This document shows positions 61,309 through 64,000 of a stretch of 64,000 bases of DNA, piece after piece (within the stretch, counting starts at the first letter, position 1; each line of letters starts with the position of its first letter). The notes under the pieces are model-generated. The model did not search any database and was not told the DNA's origin. It was given only the letters and a program-made list of their open reading frames with translations. This DNA comes from Clostridia bacterium (lineage in GTDB: Bacteria > Bacillota > Clostridia > Christensenellales > Aristaeellaceae): NCBI GenBank assembly GCA_017448975.1, contig JAFSKN010000047.1, positions 1 to 64,000 on the forward strand, given 5' to 3'. A program made the position numbers and the translations under genes.

Positions 61309-61782
61309 TTATTGCCAACGGATGAAATAGTACAGGATGCCCACGATCACCGAAGCGCTGATGCCGTACACCAGCACAGGACCGGCAATGGTGAACAGCC
61401 GCGCGCCCGTGCCCAGCACCCAGCCCTCCGGCTTGAATTCCATGGCGGGGGAGGTCATGGCATTGGCAAAGCCCGTAATGGGCACCACCGTGCCCGCCCC
61501 CGCGTACCGGGCGATGCGGTCGAATATCCCGATGCCGGTGAGCAGCGCGGTCAAAAAAACCAGCGTTACGGACGCGAAGCCGGATGCGGCGGACGCGGTC
61601 AGCTGCAGCCAAGCCGTGCCCATATCCGCCAGGGCCTGCCCCAGCACGCAGATACAGCCGCCCACCCAGAAGGCGCGCAGGCATCCCTGCCCCAATTTGG
61701 ATTTGGGGGTCAGCCGCGCAACCAGATTTGCATAGCGTTCCAATACTTGCTTCGCTTCATATTTCAGATTCTTTTCCGCCAT
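61309..61782 (-). CDS. spoVAC: Stage V sporulation protein AC
   Basis: The 157-residue membrane protein is a mechanosensitive-type component of the spore channel. It has about five hydrophobic segments and VPITGFANAMTSPAMEFKPEG (split: VPITGFANAM, TSPAMEFKPEG, about 95-115). The start is MAEK because AAAGGAGTGC lies just upstream; MKGV at 61800 is the alternative. A small ORF at 61757-61909 overlaps its start. Confidence 0.95.
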   Translation of the reverse strand: MAEKNLKYEAKQVLERYANLVARLTPKSKLGQGCLRAFWVGGCICVLGQALADMGTAWLQLTASAASGFASVTLVFLTALLTGIGIFDRIARYAGAGTVVPITGFANAMTSPAMEFKPEGWVLGTGARLFTIAGPVLVYGISASVIVGILYYFIRWQ

Positions 61783-61909
61783 TGTCGGCACTCCTTTCAT
61801 ATCGGACGCGGGGCAGGGCCGCGTTCGCGGCGGGTTTCGCGCGAATCTCCCGCATGCCGGGCCGGGGCAAATAATCCAGGGGAGAAGGGAAAGTGGGATG
61901 GTTCAACAT
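61757..61909 (-). CDS. Candidate small ORF upstream of and overlapping spoVAC
   Basis: A 50-codon ORF opens with ATG 61909 after a very strong site (CCAGGAGGACGC). It reads MLNHPTFPSPLDYLPRPG, then a basic alanine-rich stretch, and ends 25 bases inside spoVAC in another frame. Its overlap suggests translational coupling to spoVAC; codon pattern is plausible but the length is too short to judge. It lies in the 256-base gap between spoVAB and spoVAC. Confidence 0.4.
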   Translation of the reverse strand: MLNHPTFPSPLDYLPRPGMREIRAKPAANAALPRVRYERSADNGGKESEI

Positions 61910-61934
61910 GCGTCCTCCTGGTTTTGAGTTTTTC

Positions 61935-62033
61935 AGGAGAGTTGAGATGTGAGAGTTGGGAGTTGAGATTTTATAATGTAAATACTTTTCATCCTCACAT
62001 TGATCTTGCTATATTATCTCCACTCTCCACTCT
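61935..62033. repeat. Inverted array of GAGAGTTGAGA-type words in the spoVA operon
   Basis: Left words GAGAGTTGAGATGTGAGAG and GGGAGTTGAGATT (61937-61970) are answered by ATCTCCACTCTCCACTCTG (62016-62034), which is the reverse complement of similar GAGTGGAGAGTGGAGAT words. About 45 AT-rich bases lie between. It begins five bases before the spoVAB stop end. Confidence 0.55.
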
Positions 62034-62038
62034 GTTCT

Positions 62039-62428
62039 TTACCCGTTCATCAGCCCATACACGATCACGCCCGCCGTTTTCCCCAGGGCCAGAGCGGCGG
62101 CGGCGTAGCGCATATCGGCGGTAATGGAAAGGCGGTCGAAAAACACCGGGATCACCTCCACCGCTTCCGCAAGGGCGGAGCCTAACATGCCCACGAACAT
62201 GCCGCCTAAGCCCATGGCGCTCATGCCCGCGAACGCGGGCAGAAAGCCCGCGGCGTGCAGGGTGCCCAGCGCCGAGCCTACCGCCAGGGCAGCGGCGCAC
62301 AGGCGCATATTGGCCTTGATGCCCAGGATATCCGTCAGCCGCATGGGCAATTGCAGCATCATCCAAAGCGGCGCGGCGCATACGCCCACCGTAAGGCCGC
62401 CCATCAGGCCCAGCAGCACCGCCGTCAT
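62039..62428 (-). CDS. spoVAB: Stage V sporulation protein AB
   Basis: The 129-residue membrane protein has about four hydrophobic segments (LLGLMGGLTVGVCAAPLWMM at the start, GMSAMGLGGMFVGMLGSAL in the middle, ALALGKTAGVIVYGL at the end). The ATG overlaps the spoVAA stop by four bases. Together with the other spoVA products it forms the forespore-to-spore dipicolinate system. Confidence 0.9.
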   Translation of the reverse strand: MTAVLLGLMGGLTVGVCAAPLWMMLQLPMRLTDILGIKANMRLCAAALAVGSALGTLHAAGFLPAFAGMSAMGLGGMFVGMLGSALAEAVEVIPVFFDRLSITADMRYAAAALALGKTAGVIVYGLMNG

Positions 62429-62982
62429 GGGGTCAACCCCGAAACCTGCTCGGCGGACTGGCGGTATTCCTCCAGTTTGATTTCCAGCGGCGCTACCGTG
62501 CGTTTGCGGCCCAGCAGCGCGTAATACAGCGCGACGCCGATGAACACGCCGGCGGCATAGGGCGCTGTGATCAGCCAGGCGTTTTCCGCCTGACGGCCCG
62601 TGATCAGGCGGTACAGGGATTGCTGTGCGTCCATCATGTTCACATCGGCGTGAAACCAGGTGATGGCCAAGGCGCTGCCCGCCATAAGGATCAAAAAAGC
62701 CAGGGCGGTGCGCAGGGCGTGGGTATGGGTCCGCTTGTTTTCCGGCACGATATGCACGAAGCACTCCGCCGGGCCCAGCACCGTCAGGTCGGGGCAGACG
62801 CCGATCACGGCCTTGACCAGCGCCATGGCGGGCAACCGCCACACGCCTTCATTTTTCGTACATTCCACCGGCAGATCCATCACCCGCGCGCCCTGGGCGT
62901 CCAGCGCGTCGGCAACATGGCGCACCAGCAATTGTTCGCCGGGCTTTATGGTGGCCCGGGCTTTCAGCTGCAAATACAGCAA
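62425..62982 (-). CDS. spoVAA: Stage V sporulation protein AA
   Basis: The 185-residue protein has a soluble N-terminal half (LQLKARATIKPGEQLLVRHVADALD) and two membrane helices (about 92-110 and 138-158). First gene of the operon. The start is TTG at 62982 after GAGGTGATG; no ATG fits better. A sigma-G-type promoter is expected upstream but I could not identify one with confidence. Confidence 0.88.
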   Translation of the reverse strand: MLYLQLKARATIKPGEQLLVRHVADALDAQGARVMDLPVECTKNEGVWRLPAMALVKAVIGVCPDLTVLGPAECFVHIVPENKRTHTHALRTALAFLILMAGSALAITWFHADVNMMDAQQSLYRLITGRQAENAWLITAPYAAGVFIGVALYYALLGRKRTVAPLEIKLEEYRQSAEQVSGLTP

Positions 62983-63120
62983 TCACATCACCTCATCCCG
63001 TTTTTTCACAGTCTGCCCAAACAAGCGGTTTTTATTGCAAAAAAAACGAGGAAGAAATAACCGACGCCGTCACGCCTGCGAAAAATGATCGTTTCTATGC
63101 CCGTCGATTTCCCGTTACGA

Positions 63121-63160
63121 AACAAAACAAAGCCCCGGCCGATCAGGAAGCCGGGGCCTT
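63121..63160 (-). terminator. Terminator of the HD-GYP gene
   Basis: GCCCCGGC/GCCGGGGC stem (63132-63157) followed on the minus strand by TTTGTTTTGTTT, 17 bases after the stop. Confidence 0.8.
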
Positions 63161-63176
63161 TGAAGTGCAGAAAAAA

Positions 63177-64000
63177 TTATTTCACGGGCGTGTTTGCCGC
63201 GTCGATCAGTTCCCGCCGCATGCCGGATACCACACGGATGATGTCCGGATCGAAATGGGAGCCGCTTTCGGAAACGATCAGGTCCAGGGCGGCTTCCGGG
63301 GTCATGGCGGGCTTGTATACCCGCACGGACACCAGGGCGTCGAACACGTCCGCAACGGCCATGATCCGGGCGGGCAGGGGGATTTCCTCGCCCTTGAGCC
63401 CGGCGGGATAGCCCGTGCCGTTCCATTTTTCATGGTGGGACACGGCGATATCCTCGGCGATTTTCAGGAAAGCGGCGTCGTCCTCGAAGGTGGAGAAAAT
63501 GTTCCGGATCACCTGGCCGCCCTTGGTGGAATGCTTCTTGATTTCTTCAAATTCCTCCGGGGTGAGCCTGCCGGGCTTCAGCAGGATCAGGTCGCTGACG
63601 GCGATTTTGCCCACATCGTGCAGCGCCGCGGCGTTTTCGATTTCCAGGATCGTATGATCGGTGAGGAAGGCTTTGTACTGATCGTCCTTCTGCATTTGCC
63701 GGGCGATCATGCCCACATACTTCTTGGTGCGGAACACGTGCTCGCCGGTGCCTACGTCGCGGGTTTCGATGAGGGTGGCCAGGGCGTCGATCACGCGGGT
63801 TTGCAGGCCGTTCCTGCGCTCCATTTCCTCCTGAATCCGTTCGGACAGGTACGCCTGATCCTCCAGCATTTTGGCGTTCCGCCGGGTGATGCCGGAGGCC
63901 ACCAACGCCACCGACGTAAGGCAGATCAGCCGCGGCATGACGTAATGCCAGAACAGCTCCTTCATCCGCTGGGGTGCACCCAGGGCCAGCCGTTCGGCCC
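63177..64000 (-). CDS. HD-GYP domain protein, N terminus beyond the window
   Basis: The visible part ends with an HD-GYP phosphodiesterase domain that hydrolyses cyclic-di-GMP or a related signal. HD motif AALHDVGKIAVSD (about 113-125 from M at 63965), then HHEKWNGTGYPAGL with GYP, then FDPDIIRVV. Before it come a hydrophobic stretch (ICLTSVALVASGI) and a coiled segment. The frame stays open without a stop to base 64000 (reads AERLALGAPQR before the internal methionine), so the gene probably continues with a membrane or sensor part. Opposite activity to the GGDEF protein at 34333. Confidence 0.85.
   Translation of the reverse strand, partial: AERLALGAPQRMKELFWHYVMPRLICLTSVALVASGITRRNAKMLEDQAYLSERIQEEMERRNGLQTRVIDALATLIETRDVGTGEHVFRTKKYVGMIARQMQKDDQYKAFLTDHTILEIENAAALHDVGKIAVSDLILLKPGRLTPEEFEEIKKHSTKGGQVIRNIFSTFEDDAAFLKIAEDIAVSHHEKWNGTGYPAGLKGEEIPLPARIMAVADVFDALVSVRVYKPAMTPEAALDLIVSESGSHFDPDIIRVVSGMRRELIDAANTPVK

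Overview
The window looks like part of the chromosome of a spore-forming, Gram-positive Clostridia-type bacterium. It carries a spoVA germinant-channel operon, a SPOCS/LysM spore-coat-type protein, an NADP-type glutamate dehydrogenase, two-subunit L-serine dehydratase, an asd-dapA-dapB lysine/cell-wall operon, and lipoprotein and ECF-transporter genes. The backbone is GC-rich, uses strong Shine-Dalgarno sites, and has consensus sigma-A promoters. I cannot name the species.

Layout. 1-1728: structured intergenic DNA and the last two genes of an ABC importer. About 1808-29264: a mobilizable integrative island of about 27 kb. It has a TnpV protein, a ParM/ParR-like pair, a MOBQ-type origin of transfer and relaxase, an AT-rich three-gene cassette (phosphoesterase, nucleotidyltransferase, polyprenol-kinase-like), a long minus-strand defence block, an XRE regulator with divergent promoters and paired operators, a possible structured RNA, a small unknown protein and a large serine recombinase at the right end. 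The defence block consists of an SNF2/DUF3883 helicase, an AAA ATPase, a DUF1156 methyltransferase, a MntA/HepT toxin-antitoxin pair, a DUF499/Swt1-HEPN ATPase, and a Gabija-like GajA/GajB pair. The island appears to sit in the apex of a host intergenic hairpin: the two arms, about 27 kb apart, are perfect inverted copies and match the architecture of an intact hairpin at 43401-43445.

29304-44799: chromosomal genes (SPOCS/LysM, GNAT, a deletion-fused ECF-sigma remnant, sdaAB/sdaAA, a GGDEF protein, asd-dapA-dapB, an acyltransferase-like pair, tandem NlpC/P60-like secreted proteins, MazG, gdhA). 45189-55044: an M20 peptidase with two membrane partners, a FUSC protein with an extra C-terminal domain, a GH53 galactanase, a pentapeptide-like protein, a uracil permease behind a PyrR-type attenuator, and a secreted 5'-nucleotidase C-terminal-domain protein behind an unassigned attenuator-like leader. 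55208-59917: a MoxR-DUF58-DUF4129-like cluster, then a lipoprotein and an ECF S component. 59911-62982: spoVAA to spoVAE, with a small extra ORF before spoVAC. 63177-64000: an HD-GYP protein cut by the window edge.

How parts work together. The island pairs transfer and maintenance functions with several independent anti-phage modules, so it probably spreads defence. Its regulator, divergent promoters, leader RNA and recombinase suggest controlled excision. The backbone also has a recurring class of branched palindromic intergenic elements (99-224, 4237-4589, 29180-29267, 44924-45128) and a short dispersed repeat (1761, 43372, 49577). Product names come from recognised motifs and remembered families; no database search was run.
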